From: JACDAN01 sp035265935
Lineage (GTDB): Bacteria > Actinomycetota > Thermoleophilia > Gaiellales > Gaiellaceae
Reading direction: 5' to 3'
Assembly: GCA_035265935.1 (NCBI GenBank)
Contig: DATFOC010000058.1
Location: 1 to 64,000 of the forward strand
Length of the DNA stretch: 64,000 nucleotides
Below the pieces are notes generated by a model. It had not been told where the DNA came from and ran no database searches. It saw only the letters and a list, made by a program, of their open reading frames with translations. The translations under genes and the position numbers were made by a program. Position 1 is the stretch's first letter. Every line of letters begins with the position of its first letter. Shown in pieces: positions 43,878-52,633 of this stretch.

Positions 43878-44288
43878 ATGACCAAGGCGAGGGAGCTCGC
43901 GCTCCGCGCGCTCAGCCACCGAGACCGCTCCCGTCGGGAGCTCGAGCTGCGGCTCGGCCGTGCCGGGATCCCGATCGAGGAATGTGATGAGACACTCGAC
44001 GAGCTCGCCGCCGCCGGCCTGCTCTCCGACGCCCGTTTCGCGGAGGCCCGCGCGAGAGGCCTCGCGGCCAAGAACGGCAGCGATTCCCTGATCCGCAACG
44101 ACCTCCGGCGCCACGGGATCGATCGCGAGGAGATTGCGGAGATCCTCGAGGGCCTCGAAGGCGAGGCCGAACGCGCAGCGCGCATCTTCGAGCGGCGCGG
44201 AGGCGGTGATCGAGCACTCCGCTATCTGGCCGTCAAGGGATTCTCGCGGGAGTCGCTCGAACCGCTCATTGACGATCCGGTATGCTGA
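43878..44288 (+). CDS. recX: RecX regulatory protein
   Basis: This 136-residue, three-helix-repeat protein modulates RecA filaments. It has the starting helix ALRALSHRDRSRRELELRLGRAGI, the middle segment LDELAAAGLLSDARFAEARARG and RNDLRRHGIDREEI, and ends with a third repeat (RALRYLAVKGFSRESL). It lies 4 nt after recA. Length is at the short end of the family (about 150-260). Confidence 0.94.
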   Translation: MTKARELALRALSHRDRSRRELELRLGRAGIPIEECDETLDELAAAGLLSDARFAEARARGLAAKNGSDSLIRNDLRRHGIDREEIAEILEGLEGEAERAARIFERRGGGDRALRYLAVKGFSRESLEPLIDDPVC

Positions 44289-44474
44289 GGGGCGCTTCAC
44301 TCACCATTTTGCCTGCACAGACGCGTTTTCTGAAACCAAGCGAAACCGATCACTGATGAGGACAACAACCAGCGATGCGGCGGAGGCGGCGCTAGCTAGA
44401 GCTCGCTAGCGGCACCGACGGTACGGCCGTCGCCGACGGCCGCTAAATCAGAGCGCTCTGCTCGGGCCTGATGG

Positions 44475-44491
44475 TGGGGTAAACGACCCCA
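44475..44491 (+). promoter_or_regulatory. Hairpin just upstream of the rny ribosome-binding site
   Basis: TGGGGT-AAACG-ACCCCA is a perfect 6-bp hairpin directly abutting the AGGAGAG Shine-Dalgarno of RNase Y. The 190 nt before it also contain two short inverted repeats (GCTAGC/GCTAGC near 44391-44409 and GACGG/CCGTC near 44417-44440). This leader may control rny translation or stability. Confidence 0.5.
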
Positions 44492-44500
44492 GGAGAGCCC

Positions 44501-46033
44501 ATGCTCGTCGCCGCCGGAATCGCTATCGGCCTTGTCCTCGGAGCGGCTCTCCTGCTCGTGGTGATGCAGGTGCTCGGCCGGTCGAGCCTCGGGGAGGCTG
44601 CTGCGCGGCGCGACGAGCTGATCAACAACGCGAAGCGGGAAGCGGAAAACTTGCGCCGCGAGGCCGAGATCGAGGCGCGCGAGCAGGCGGTGCGCGTCCG
44701 TGCTGAGGCCGAGCGCGACGCCCAGGAGCGCCGCGGCCAGATCACCAGGCTTGAGGAGCGTGTCCTTGCGAAGCAAGACGAGCTCGAGGTGAAGCTGACC
44801 GAGCTCCTTCGCCGCGAGCAAGGCCTCGCCGATCGCGAGACGCACATCAAGGAGCTCCAGGTCGATCTCAAGGACGCGAAGGACCGGGAGCTTGGCGAGC
44901 TCGAGCGGATCTCCGGCCTGACGATCAACGAGGCCAAGGCGGAGCTCCTCGAGCGTGCAGAGGGTGGGATCCGCCATGAGCTCGCCCGCCGCGTTCGCCA
45001 GCTCGAGGAGGAAGCCCAGCTCGACGCGAGGCGCCGCGCACGGAACCTTGTCGCCGACGCGCTCCAGCGGGTCGCGGCGAGCCATGCGGCCGAGACGACC
45101 TCATCGGTCGTCGAGCTGCCCAGCGACGACATGAAGGGGCGCATCATCGGCCGTGAGGGACGCAACATCCGCACCCTCGAGCACTTGACCGGCGTCGACA
45201 TCATCATCGACGACACGCCGCAGGCAGTCGTCCTCTCGTCCTTCGACGGGATCCGCCGCGAGATCGCCCGTCTGACGCTCGGAAAGCTGATCGAAGACGG
45301 CCGGATCCAGCCCGCGCGGATCGAGGAGATGTACTACCAGTCGAAGGCGGAGATCGAGGATCACATCCGGCAGGCCGGCGAGCAGGCCGTGTTCGAGGCG
45401 AACGGCGGCGAGTTCCACCCGGAGCTCGTGAGGATCCTCGGCCGCCTGCACTACCGGACGAGCTACGGCCAGAACGTCCTCAAGCACACGCTCGAGGTCG
45501 TCCACCTAGCGGGGATCATGGCCATGGAGCTCGATGCGGGCGTCCGGACCGCAAAGCGGGCGGCGCTGCTCCACGACCTCGGCAAGGCGCTCACGCACGA
45601 GATCGAGGGCTCGCACGCCCAGATCTCTGCCGAGTACGCGAAGCGCTACGGCGAGTCGGAGGCGGTCGTCCACGCCATCGCCGCGCACCACTACGAGATC
45701 CAGCCACAGACAGTGGAGGCAGTTCTCGTGGTCGCCGCCGACGCCATCTCCGGGTCTAGGCCCGGAGCCCGCGGCGACACTCTCGAGAACTACATCAAGC
45801 GGCTGGAGGCACTCGAGGAGATCGCTGCCCGCAAGAACGGGGTGGAGAAGGTCTACGCCCTCCAGGCCGGCCGAGAGATCCGCGTCATCGTCAAGCCCGG
45901 TGAGATCGACGACGACGCCGCCGTGCTCCTCTCCCACGAGATCGCCCGCGAGATCGAGACCGAGCTGGAGTACCCGGGGCAGATCAAGGTCACCGTGATC
46001 CGCGAGTCGCGGGCGACCGAGCTGGCGAAGTAG
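44501..46033 (+). CDS. rny: Ribonuclease Y
   Basis: This 510-residue membrane-anchored endoribonuclease initiates mRNA decay. It has an N-terminal membrane helix (VAAGIAIGLVLGAALLLVVM), a long coiled coil (about 30-190), a KH domain (GRIIGREGRNIRTLEHLTGVD, about 208-228) and an HD domain with TLEVVHLAGI, LLHDLGKALTHEIEGSHA and AIAAHHYEIQPQ. It is followed by a terminator. It coexists with RNase J and PNPase in this window. Confidence 0.97.
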   Translation: MLVAAGIAIGLVLGAALLLVVMQVLGRSSLGEAAARRDELINNAKREAENLRREAEIEAREQAVRVRAEAERDAQERRGQITRLEERVLAKQDELEVKLTELLRREQGLADRETHIKELQVDLKDAKDRELGELERISGLTINEAKAELLERAEGGIRHELARRVRQLEEEAQLDARRRARNLVADALQRVAASHAAETTSSVVELPSDDMKGRIIGREGRNIRTLEHLTGVDIIIDDTPQAVVLSSFDGIRREIARLTLGKLIEDGRIQPARIEEMYYQSKAEIEDHIRQAGEQAVFEANGGEFHPELVRILGRLHYRTSYGQNVLKHTLEVVHLAGIMAMELDAGVRTAKRAALLHDLGKALTHEIEGSHAQISAEYAKRYGESEAVVHAIAAHHYEIQPQTVEAVLVVAADAISGSRPGARGDTLENYIKRLEALEEIAARKNGVEKVYALQAGREIRVIVKPGEIDDDAAVLLSHEIAREIETELEYPGQIKVTVIRESRATELAK

Positions 46034-46034
46034 C

Positions 46035-46070
46035 GGTGGGGACGCCCTGAGCGGCGCCCCCACCAGTTCT
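46035..46070 (+). terminator. Terminator after rny
   Basis: GGTGGGGACGCC (46035-46046) pairs with GGCGCCCCCACC (46053-46064) with one A-C mismatch, then AGTTCT. It also lies just past the end of the convergent nuclease gene. Confidence 0.65.
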
Positions 46071-46072
46071 CC

Positions 46073-49000
46073 CTAGAGTCGAGTCGACAAGCGCTTGAGC
46101 GTCTCGGCTTCGTCCGCCGCGAGATGGCCGTCGGCGAGTGCCTTGTCCACCTCGTTGCGGAAGGTGCGGAGTTGCGCCTGCTTTGCCGCCTCCTTCTGCG
46201 CTCCCGCCGCCAGGTCTAGGTACATGCAGAGCTTCTCCTGTGTCTTCGCGTCGCTCGTGTACTCGTGCACGAGGTCGCACAGGCTCGCAAACGTGACGGT
46301 CACGGTGACCATCGCGGGGTACTCGCTCACGCCCAGGTCCTTATCGCGGATCTTGCCGCCAACAATGAGGGTGCCGGTGTCCGTCGGCGTGCACGTCGCC
46401 GTCGTCGACGTTCCGAACACCCCGTAGCCGTTCCCGCAGTCGAATGCGTACTCGAACCCAGCAGCCGTGTCCGCAGACGACGGATCCGAGGGGCTGGTCA
46501 GCGACAGCGTGAACGGGAAGCCCGCGCGGGCTCCGGCGGGTGCGGTGAAGGTCGCGGTCGGAGCGACGTTGGATATGTTCACCGTCGCCTCGTCGACCGT
46601 GGTCTCCGACCCGTCGCTGACCCGCACGCGAACAGTCCGGCTCGCCGGGCCGTCACCCGCGTTGTACGTGGGCATCTGACCCGCGGTCTCGAAGCTCCCG
46701 TTGTTGTCGAGGTCCCACGCGTAGGTCAGCGCGTCGCCGTTCGCATCGAATCCGGTCGCGGACAGCACGACCGAGCCGCCTTCGGCGACCGCGTACGGAC
46801 CGTTCGCATCTGCGGTCGGCGCCGTGTTGACGAAGAACCGGGCCACCTGGGGGTCGTGATCCGACAGCTGGTCGAAGAACTCCGCGTTGACGTGCACCGG
46901 GTCGTACGCGAAGGGGCTCGCGAACAGGCTGTTGCTGACCACGATGTGGTCGAGGGACTGCGAGTTCCCCTCGAAGACGTAGCTGTACCGCTCGGCCTGC
47001 GGAAGCGTGCTCATCAGCGGATGCAGGACGCCGCCGGCCGTGAGGTGGCCCATCGTCTCCGAGAACTCGAAGTCGTTGATGTCACCGAGGACGACGACAT
47101 TCGCGTTCGCGTCCACGGCGAGGATCGAATCCACGAACGAGTTCACGATCTGCGCCTGCTGGTGGCGCTGGGCCTCGGTCGTCCGGACGGGCGGCTGGAA
47201 CCGGCCGAACAGCGGGTTGTCGCCGCCCTTCGAGTTGAAGTGGTTCGTGATCAGGAAGAACGTCTCGCCGCGGAACGTGAACTCACCGGCGAGCGGCTTC
47301 CGACTCGCGCTCCAGGCAGTGTTCGCCGGGTCGACGCGGCCGGGGCTCGCGGAGAGCTGGGGGCCGCCGGGGCCGGCCACGACCGTCGTCGGGGTCGTCG
47401 AGTCGCCGCCCGGACGATCGACGAAGGCAAGGCCGCGATCGGTGCGGAAGATGAACCCGACGCGGATGTTTCCGCCCGGCTGGCCGCCGTCCTGATCGTC
47501 GAGCGGGTTGATCTGGCGGTACTGGTACGTCGGCCCACCCGCCGTCGCGATTGCGGCGACGAGCCGGTCGAGCGTGATGTTCGCGTCGACGACGGAATCG
47601 TTCGTCGCGCCGTTGTTGTCCTGGATCTCCTCGAGCGAGACGACGTCGGGCGACCTCATGTTGTTCACGATCTGCGCCGCAAGCGCGTCGTACTTCGCCT
47701 GGCCCTCGTTGCCGCCGACGTTCTCCACGTTGAAGGTGGCGATCGAGAGCTCGTTCGCCCCAGGCGCGTCGGTCGTCTCGCGCGTCAGCCCGCCTTCGAC
47801 GCGCGTGAGCGGCGAGGTCAAGTGCACCTCGTAGTTCCCGAAGTCGAAGTCGACGACGCCGATCGCGGGGCCGCTGAAATGATCGCCGACATGGACGTCC
47901 GGCGTCGGCGTGCCTGCCGCGTCGTCGAGCTGGATCCGCTCGGGGTTGAAGTCGCCGGACGCGTAGTCGCCCGCGGGCTCGGGGCCGAGGTCGCGGACGA
48001 CGATGCCGCCGCGGTTCGTGCGCACCGATGCACCGGCGCCGTCGTCGGCCAGAGTCCAGACCTCACCGTTGCTGTTCCGCGGCCCAACCACGACCGGGTT
48101 GTTTACCTGCACGCGCATGCCCTCGAGGGTCTCGAAGAAATCGATGCCGTCGTTGGCCGGGTCGAATGCAGCGAAGCTGTCATCGTCGATTACCGCCGTC
48201 GGCAAGGCCCGTCCGCCGATACCGAGCACGGTGGCTGCGGGAATCGTGTTGCCGCCAGGTGCGGGCGGCAGGATGGTGATCGCCGGCCCGGTGATCTCGG
48301 TCGTGGTCAGGTTCGCGGTCGACGAGCCGCCGGGGCGGAACTCCGTGACGAGCCCGGACACGCGGACGGAATCGCCTACGTCCACCGTCGGTGCCGACGA
48401 CGTGAAGACGAGGAGCCCCTCCGAGGTCGAGGGATCGGCATCGGGATCGGGGTCCTGCATGTAGAAGCTGTTAGTGCGCTCCGCCGTGACGATGCCCGTG
48501 GTCGTGACCTGCACGCCGACGAACGGGGAGGTATGGGACGAGCCCTGGATCGTGTGAATGGCAACCGTCGGCGGCGGTGGTGACGCGGTCATGAACCTCC
48601 ACGAGGGGTTGCCGACGACGGTGTCGGGCGGATCGTCCTGGTCCGAGACTTGCCCACCCGCGACGACGACCCCGCAGGTCGACGTAGCCGGGAAATCTGT
48701 AGTTGGGTCGAGCGTGAAGGTTGTGGGACCGCCGCTGACCGTGGCGGGGTGGTCGCCATCGGGGCACGTGATCGCGAACCAGGTGCCGGTCACGTTGACG
48801 GGCTCGCTGAACGTGATCGTGACGTTGCTGTCGAGCGCGACGCCCGTCGCATTGTCCGCCGGCGTGGTCGCGGTGATGAAGGGTGCCGCGTCGCCCGAGC
48901 AGTCGCGGAGCGCCGAGGCAGTGTTGCGTGCGTTCGGCATCGCAGCCGCGAAGTCCGAGGAATTGTTGTCCGTGTCCACGCAGCCGCCTTCGCTGCGGAA

Positions 49001-49573
49001 GTCGCTCAGGGTTGCCGAGATGGTCGGCGCAGGGCTGCCTTCGAAGAAGTTCGCGGTGCCGTAGCCGACCAGGTCGACGATTCGCGCCAGAGCTGCGGCG
49101 TCGCATGGCTGCCCCGCGCTGCCGTTGCAGCCGAGCGTTGTTTGGCCGGTAACCAGGGCGACCTTGCCCGCCCCGGCCGCCATGAGGATCGGTGTGGCAT
49201 CCACGATGTCCGGCGTGGGGAGAGGCGCCCCGACCGCCGCATTCGAAGACTCCTGTACGAGTAGGTACTGGCCGGGAGCGAGCGTTCCGCTGAGCTCGGT
49301 GAGCTGCGCAGCGTTTGCGCCGAAGTTCCCAGTGCCGGTCGCACTCGCGTACTGCAGCGACATCCCGTCCAGCGAGACGGCGCCCGTCCCCCGGTTGAAG
49401 ATCTCGATGTAGTCGTGGGTGTACGTCGCGCCGGCGTTTCCGCCGCCGCCGTAGACCTGGCTGACGACGAGATTGGCGCTGACCGCGCCCGCCGACTGCG
49501 CCAGGAGCGTGGACGCGAGAACGGCAAGGACGGCGCCGACGAGCAGGCGCGTACGGACGGCAAACCGAAGCAT
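46073..49573 (-). CDS. Large secreted nuclease/phosphatase-fold protein (ExeM-like multidomain)
   Basis: The protein has about 1,166 residues from ATG 49573 behind GGGGAGAGG; an upstream ATG at 49600 is possible. A signal peptide (RLLVGAVLAVLASTLLAQSAGA) leads to a lamin-tail domain (VSQVYGGGGNAGATYTHDYIEIFN), then a bacterial Ig-like domain (TPADNATGVALDSNVTITFSEPVN-type) and an OB-like region. An endonuclease/exonuclease/phosphatase domain follows (IATFNVENVGG, VSLEEIQDNNG, NHFNSKGG, VVLGDINDFEF, QLSDHDPQ). PKD-type repeats (YAVAEGGSVVLSATGFDANGDALTYAWDLDNNG) and a C-terminal helical domain complete it. All EEP catalytic motifs are present, so extracellular DNA or phosphate scavenging is likely. 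There is no sorting signal. Confidence 0.92.
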   Translation of the reverse strand: MLRFAVRTRLLVGAVLAVLASTLLAQSAGAVSANLVVSQVYGGGGNAGATYTHDYIEIFNRGTGAVSLDGMSLQYASATGTGNFGANAAQLTELSGTLAPGQYLLVQESSNAAVGAPLPTPDIVDATPILMAAGAGKVALVTGQTTLGCNGSAGQPCDAAALARIVDLVGYGTANFFEGSPAPTISATLSDFRSEGGCVDTDNNSSDFAAAMPNARNTASALRDCSGDAAPFITATTPADNATGVALDSNVTITFSEPVNVTGTWFAITCPDGDHPATVSGGPTTFTLDPTTDFPATSTCGVVVAGGQVSDQDDPPDTVVGNPSWRFMTASPPPPTVAIHTIQGSSHTSPFVGVQVTTTGIVTAERTNSFYMQDPDPDADPSTSEGLLVFTSSAPTVDVGDSVRVSGLVTEFRPGGSSTANLTTTEITGPAITILPPAPGGNTIPAATVLGIGGRALPTAVIDDDSFAAFDPANDGIDFFETLEGMRVQVNNPVVVGPRNSNGEVWTLADDGAGASVRTNRGGIVVRDLGPEPAGDYASGDFNPERIQLDDAAGTPTPDVHVGDHFSGPAIGVVDFDFGNYEVHLTSPLTRVEGGLTRETTDAPGANELSIATFNVENVGGNEGQAKYDALAAQIVNNMRSPDVVSLEEIQDNNGATNDSVVDANITLDRLVAAIATAGGPTYQYRQINPLDDQDGGQPGGNIRVGFIFRTDRGLAFVDRPGGDSTTPTTVVAGPGGPQLSASPGRVDPANTAWSASRKPLAGEFTFRGETFFLITNHFNSKGGDNPLFGRFQPPVRTTEAQRHQQAQIVNSFVDSILAVDANANVVVLGDINDFEFSETMGHLTAGGVLHPLMSTLPQAERYSYVFEGNSQSLDHIVVSNSLFASPFAYDPVHVNAEFFDQLSDHDPQVARFFVNTAPTADANGPYAVAEGGSVVLSATGFDANGDALTYAWDLDNNGSFETAGQMPTYNAGDGPASRTVRVRVSDGSETTVDEATVNISNVAPTATFTAPAGARAGFPFTLSLTSPSDPSSADTAAGFEYAFDCGNGYGVFGTSTTATCTPTDTGTLIVGGKIRDKDLGVSEYPAMVTVTVTFASLCDLVHEYTSDAKTQEKLCMYLDLAAGAQKEAAKQAQLRTFRNEVDKALADGHLAADEAETLKRLSTRL

Positions 49574-49651
49574 TGACCTCTCCCCAGGAAGCTGACTCAA
49601 ACGGACGGGGCCAGAGTAGCCGGTCGACGCCGAAAATCCAAAGCGCCCCGA

Positions 49652-49657
49652 TACAGT
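49652..49657 (+). promoter_or_regulatory. Candidate -10 of the miaB operon
   Basis: TACAGT ends 10 nt before GTG 49668. The promoter would be divergent from the nuclease gene and drive miaB through to the Nudix gene. Confidence 0.4.
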
Positions 49658-49667
49658 GTTTCGAGTC

Positions 49668-50993
49668 GTGAAGCGCTACCACGTCACCACGTTCGGGTGT
49701 CAGATGAACGCCCACGATTCCGAGCGGATCAAGGGCATGCTCGAAGAGCTCGGCCTGGGTGAGAGCGCCGAGCAAGAGAGCGCCGACGTCCTCGTCTTCA
49801 ATACCTGCACGATCCGCGAGAAGCCCGACCAGCGCTTCGCCGCACACCTCGCGCAGGCGCGGGCGCTCAAGGAGCGCGATCCGGACAAGGTGATCGCGGT
49901 CGGCGGCTGCTACGCCGAGGCGCAGCGCGAGCGCCTGTTTGAGCTCTACCCGTACGTAGACGTCGCGTTCGGGCCGGGCTCGATCCCGCACCTCGGCGAG
50001 TGGCTCGGGGCCGGCGGCGAGGGCGTCTCCCGCGGCCGCTTCGGTCTGGAGCAGCGATCGTTCGCAAGCCTGCTACCGATGCACCGGGAGCGCCGGTTCC
50101 AGGGCTGGGTCCAGGTCTCGATGGGCTGCAACTCCAAGTGCGCCTACTGCATCGTTCCCTCGGTTCGCGGTCGCGAGCAGAGCCGCCGTCCTGGCGAGGT
50201 GATCGCCGAGGTCGAGGGGCTCGCCCGCACCGGCGTCCGCGAGGTCACGCTGCTCGGCCAGAACGTCAACTCGTACGGCCGAGACCTCCTGCCGGACATC
50301 CGGACGGACTTTGGTGAGCTGCTCCGGGCCTGCGACGCCGTCGACGGCATCGAGCGGATCCGGTTCACGAGCCCCCATCCGAAGGACTTCCGCGCGCCTG
50401 TGATCGCCGCGATGGCCGAGTGCGCCGCGGTCTGCGAGCATGCGCACCTGCCGCTCCAGTCCGGTTCCACGCGAATCCTCAAGGCGATGCGGCGCACCTA
50501 CAGCCGTGAGCGCTTCCTCCGGCTGGTCGACGAGATGCGTGCCGCCATCCCGGACCTCGCCTTCTCAACCGACCTGATCGTCGGCTTCCCTGGCGAGACG
50601 GGGGAGGACTTCCTTGAGACGGTCGCCGCGGTCGAGGAGATCGGCTTCGACAGCGCCTTCACCTTCGTCTTCTCACCCCGGAGTGGCACCGAGGCGGCGA
50701 CGATGGGCGGCCAGGTGCCGGAGGACGTCAAGCGCGACCGGATCGAGCGGCTGATCGACGTCGTTCAGCGCGTGGCGCACGAGCGGAACCAGGCGCGGAT
50801 CGGACAAACGGAGGAGGTGCTCGTCGAGGGGCCGAGTCGGACAGATCCGGCCCTGCTCCGCGGCCGGACGCGCCGAAACACGACCGTGAACTTCGCCGGC
50901 ACGGCCTCGCCGGGAGACCTCGTGCACGTCGAGATCGACGCCGCGACGTCCACGACGCTCAAGGGCATTCAGCTCGCAGCAGTTGCCGCGTAG
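49668..50993 (+). CDS. miaB: tRNA-2-methylthio-N6-dimethylallyladenosine synthase MiaB
   Basis: This radical-SAM methylthiotransferase modifies A37 of tRNAs reading UNN codons. GTG 49668 is preferred over GTG 49656, which lies inside the -10. The N-terminal cluster cysteines are in TFGCQMN, FNTCTIRE and VGGCYAE. The radical-SAM triad is CNSKCAYC, followed by VPSVRGREQSR and a C-terminal TRAM domain (about 375-438). It shares an operon with miaA, which makes its substrate i6A, only 0.7 kb downstream. Confidence 0.96.
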   Translation: MKRYHVTTFGCQMNAHDSERIKGMLEELGLGESAEQESADVLVFNTCTIREKPDQRFAAHLAQARALKERDPDKVIAVGGCYAEAQRERLFELYPYVDVAFGPGSIPHLGEWLGAGGEGVSRGRFGLEQRSFASLLPMHRERRFQGWVQVSMGCNSKCAYCIVPSVRGREQSRRPGEVIAEVEGLARTGVREVTLLGQNVNSYGRDLLPDIRTDFGELLRACDAVDGIERIRFTSPHPKDFRAPVIAAMAECAAVCEHAHLPLQSGSTRILKAMRRTYSRERFLRLVDEMRAAIPDLAFSTDLIVGFPGETGEDFLETVAAVEEIGFDSAFTFVFSPRSGTEAATMGGQVPEDVKRDRIERLIDVVQRVAHERNQARIGQTEEVLVEGPSRTDPALLRGRTRRNTTVNFAGTASPGDLVHVEIDAATSTTLKGIQLAAVAA

Positions 50994-51729
50994 CAGAGAT
51001 CTGGACTGGGACGGGCTGCTGAACGCCCGCGATCTCGGCGGCCATCCGACGGAGGACGGCGCGGAAACGCGTTGGCGGTCGATCGTCCGAACGGACACCG
51101 TCCGCCAGCTGACCGAGTCCGGCTGGCAGTCGGTCGTCGACTACGGCGTCCGCACGATCGTTGACCTCCGCTCGGACGAGGAGCTCGCGGAGGATCCTCC
51201 CGCCGAGCTGCCGGTCGAGGCCGTGCACGTGTCGTTCTTCGACAGCCGTCCGGAGGTCTTCGAGGAGGTCGAGCAGGCGAGCGCGGCCGCCCCCGACCAC
51301 GCTGCGGCCACTCGGGAGGTCTACCTCATCTTTCTGGAGCATTTCCGGCCGAATGTCGCCGCTGCGATCCGGGCGGTGGCGGACGCGCCGGAGGGAGGCG
51401 TCCTCGTCCACTGCCACGGCGGCAAGGACCGCACGGGGCTCGTCAGCGCGTTCCTGCTGCGCCTCGCCGGCGTTCCGATCGGGGAGATCGCGATGGACTA
51501 CTCCATTAGCGAGGAACGGCTGCGGACCCGGCACGAGGAATGGTTCGCGCAGGCTGCCGACGAGGCGGAGCTCGAGCGCCTCCACCGGATCACGAAGACG
51601 CCCGCTTCCTCCATGGTGCAGGTGCTCGAAGAGCTCGAGCGGCGATACGGCAGCATCGCCGGCTACCTCAAGGCCGGCGGCGCGACCGCCGAGGAGCTCG
51701 ACCGGGCACGGCGCCGGCTCCGTGACTGA
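50983..51729 (+). CDS. Tyrosine/serine phosphatase (PtpB-like, Tyr_phosphatase_3)
   Basis: This 248-residue protein starts at TTG 50983, overlapping miaB. The signature P-loop HCHGGKDRTG lies near residue 145, with NARDLGGHP near the N-terminus and RSDEEL downstream. This is the pattern of the atypical dual-specificity family including Mycobacterium PtpB and fungal Siw14-like enzymes, which act on phosphoproteins or phosphoinositides. It sits between miaB and miaA and overlaps miaA by 8 nt. Its substrate is unknown and the link to tRNA modification is probably only genomic. Confidence 0.9.
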   Translation: MPRSRDLDWDGLLNARDLGGHPTEDGAETRWRSIVRTDTVRQLTESGWQSVVDYGVRTIVDLRSDEELAEDPPAELPVEAVHVSFFDSRPEVFEEVEQASAAAPDHAAATREVYLIFLEHFRPNVAAAIRAVADAPEGGVLVHCHGGKDRTGLVSAFLLRLAGVPIGEIAMDYSISEERLRTRHEEWFAQAADEAELERLHRITKTPASSMVQVLEELERRYGSIAGYLKAGGATAEELDRARRRLRD

Positions 51730-52633
51730 GCGGCGAGTTGTGGGTGTCTTCGGCCCGACGGCGTCGGGGAAGTCCGATGTCGCCGAGGCGATCGCCGACC
51801 GCATCCCCGCGACCCTGATCTCGGCCGACGCCATGCAGGTCTACCGGGGCCTGCCGATCCTCACGAACCAGTCGGACCGCGAGACCGAGCTCGTGGCGAT
51901 CTGGGACCTCGACCACGAGGCGGCGGTGGGCGAGTACGCCGAGCTCGCGCACGCAGCCGTCGACCGCGCACTCGCCCGCGGCACGACGCCCGTCGTCGTC
52001 GGCGGAACCGGTCTCTACCTCCGGGCGGCGCTGGTCGAGCTGGATCTCCCGCCGGCACCCGCGCCCGGCGCGAGGGAGCGCTGGGAGGCCGAATACGAAC
52101 GGCTCGGAGCGGACGCCGCGCACGAGCTCCTGGCGGAGCGCGATCCCGAAGCCGCTGCACGCGTGCACGCGAATGACCGCCGTCGAGTCGTCCGGGCGCT
52201 GGAGCTCTCCGAGGCCGGCGCCTCACTGGCCCCCACCGAGGGACGGCTCTGGAGCCACGAGATGCGCCATCCGACGGTCGTCGTCGGCCTCGAGGTGCCG
52301 AAGTATGTCCTCGACCGGCGGATCACGGAGCGAACGCGACAGATGTTCGAGTCCGGGGTCGAGGACGAGGTCCGGCGTGCGCTGTCGCGCCCGATCTCCA
52401 CCACCGCGCGCACCGTGCACGGGCTCAGCGACATCACGGAGCTCCCACGGGACGAGGCAATCGCCGCGCTGAACCGCCGCACGAGCCGGTATGCCGCCCA
52501 CCAACGCAAGTGGATGCGACGCATACCTGGCCTTGTTACGGTGCCTGCCGATCGCCCGGCTGGCGAGGTGGCCGATGAAATTCTCGAAATGGCACGGACT
52601 CGGCAACGACTACCTGCTGGTCCAGCGGGCTGA
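51722..52633 (+). CDS. miaA: tRNA dimethylallyltransferase MiaA
   Basis: It adds the isopentenyl group to A37, the step before MiaB. The start is GTG 51722, giving 303 residues. It has P-loop GVFGPTASGKSDVAEAIA, SADAMQVYRGLPI (substrate Asp and Gln), VVVGGTGLYLRAAL and NDRRRVVRALELSE. The C-terminal 59 nt overlap dapF in another frame, an unusually long overlap for this genome. The usual C-terminal HTRRYAKRQ-type segment reads RRTSRYAAHQRKWMRR. Confidence 0.95.
   Translation: MTERRVVGVFGPTASGKSDVAEAIADRIPATLISADAMQVYRGLPILTNQSDRETELVAIWDLDHEAAVGEYAELAHAAVDRALARGTTPVVVGGTGLYLRAALVELDLPPAPAPGARERWEAEYERLGADAAHELLAERDPEAAARVHANDRRRVVRALELSEAGASLAPTEGRLWSHEMRHPTVVVGLEVPKYVLDRRITERTRQMFESGVEDEVRRALSRPISTTARTVHGLSDITELPRDEAIAALNRRTSRYAAHQRKWMRRIPGLVTVPADRPAGEVADEILEMARTRQRLPAGPAG

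Noticed and set aside
46265..48583. Long plus-strand frame (about 770 codons) opposite the secreted nuclease gene
   Set aside because: The nuclease frame has clear domains and catalytic motifs. The plus-strand frame is Arg/Val/Asp-rich with no homology signal.
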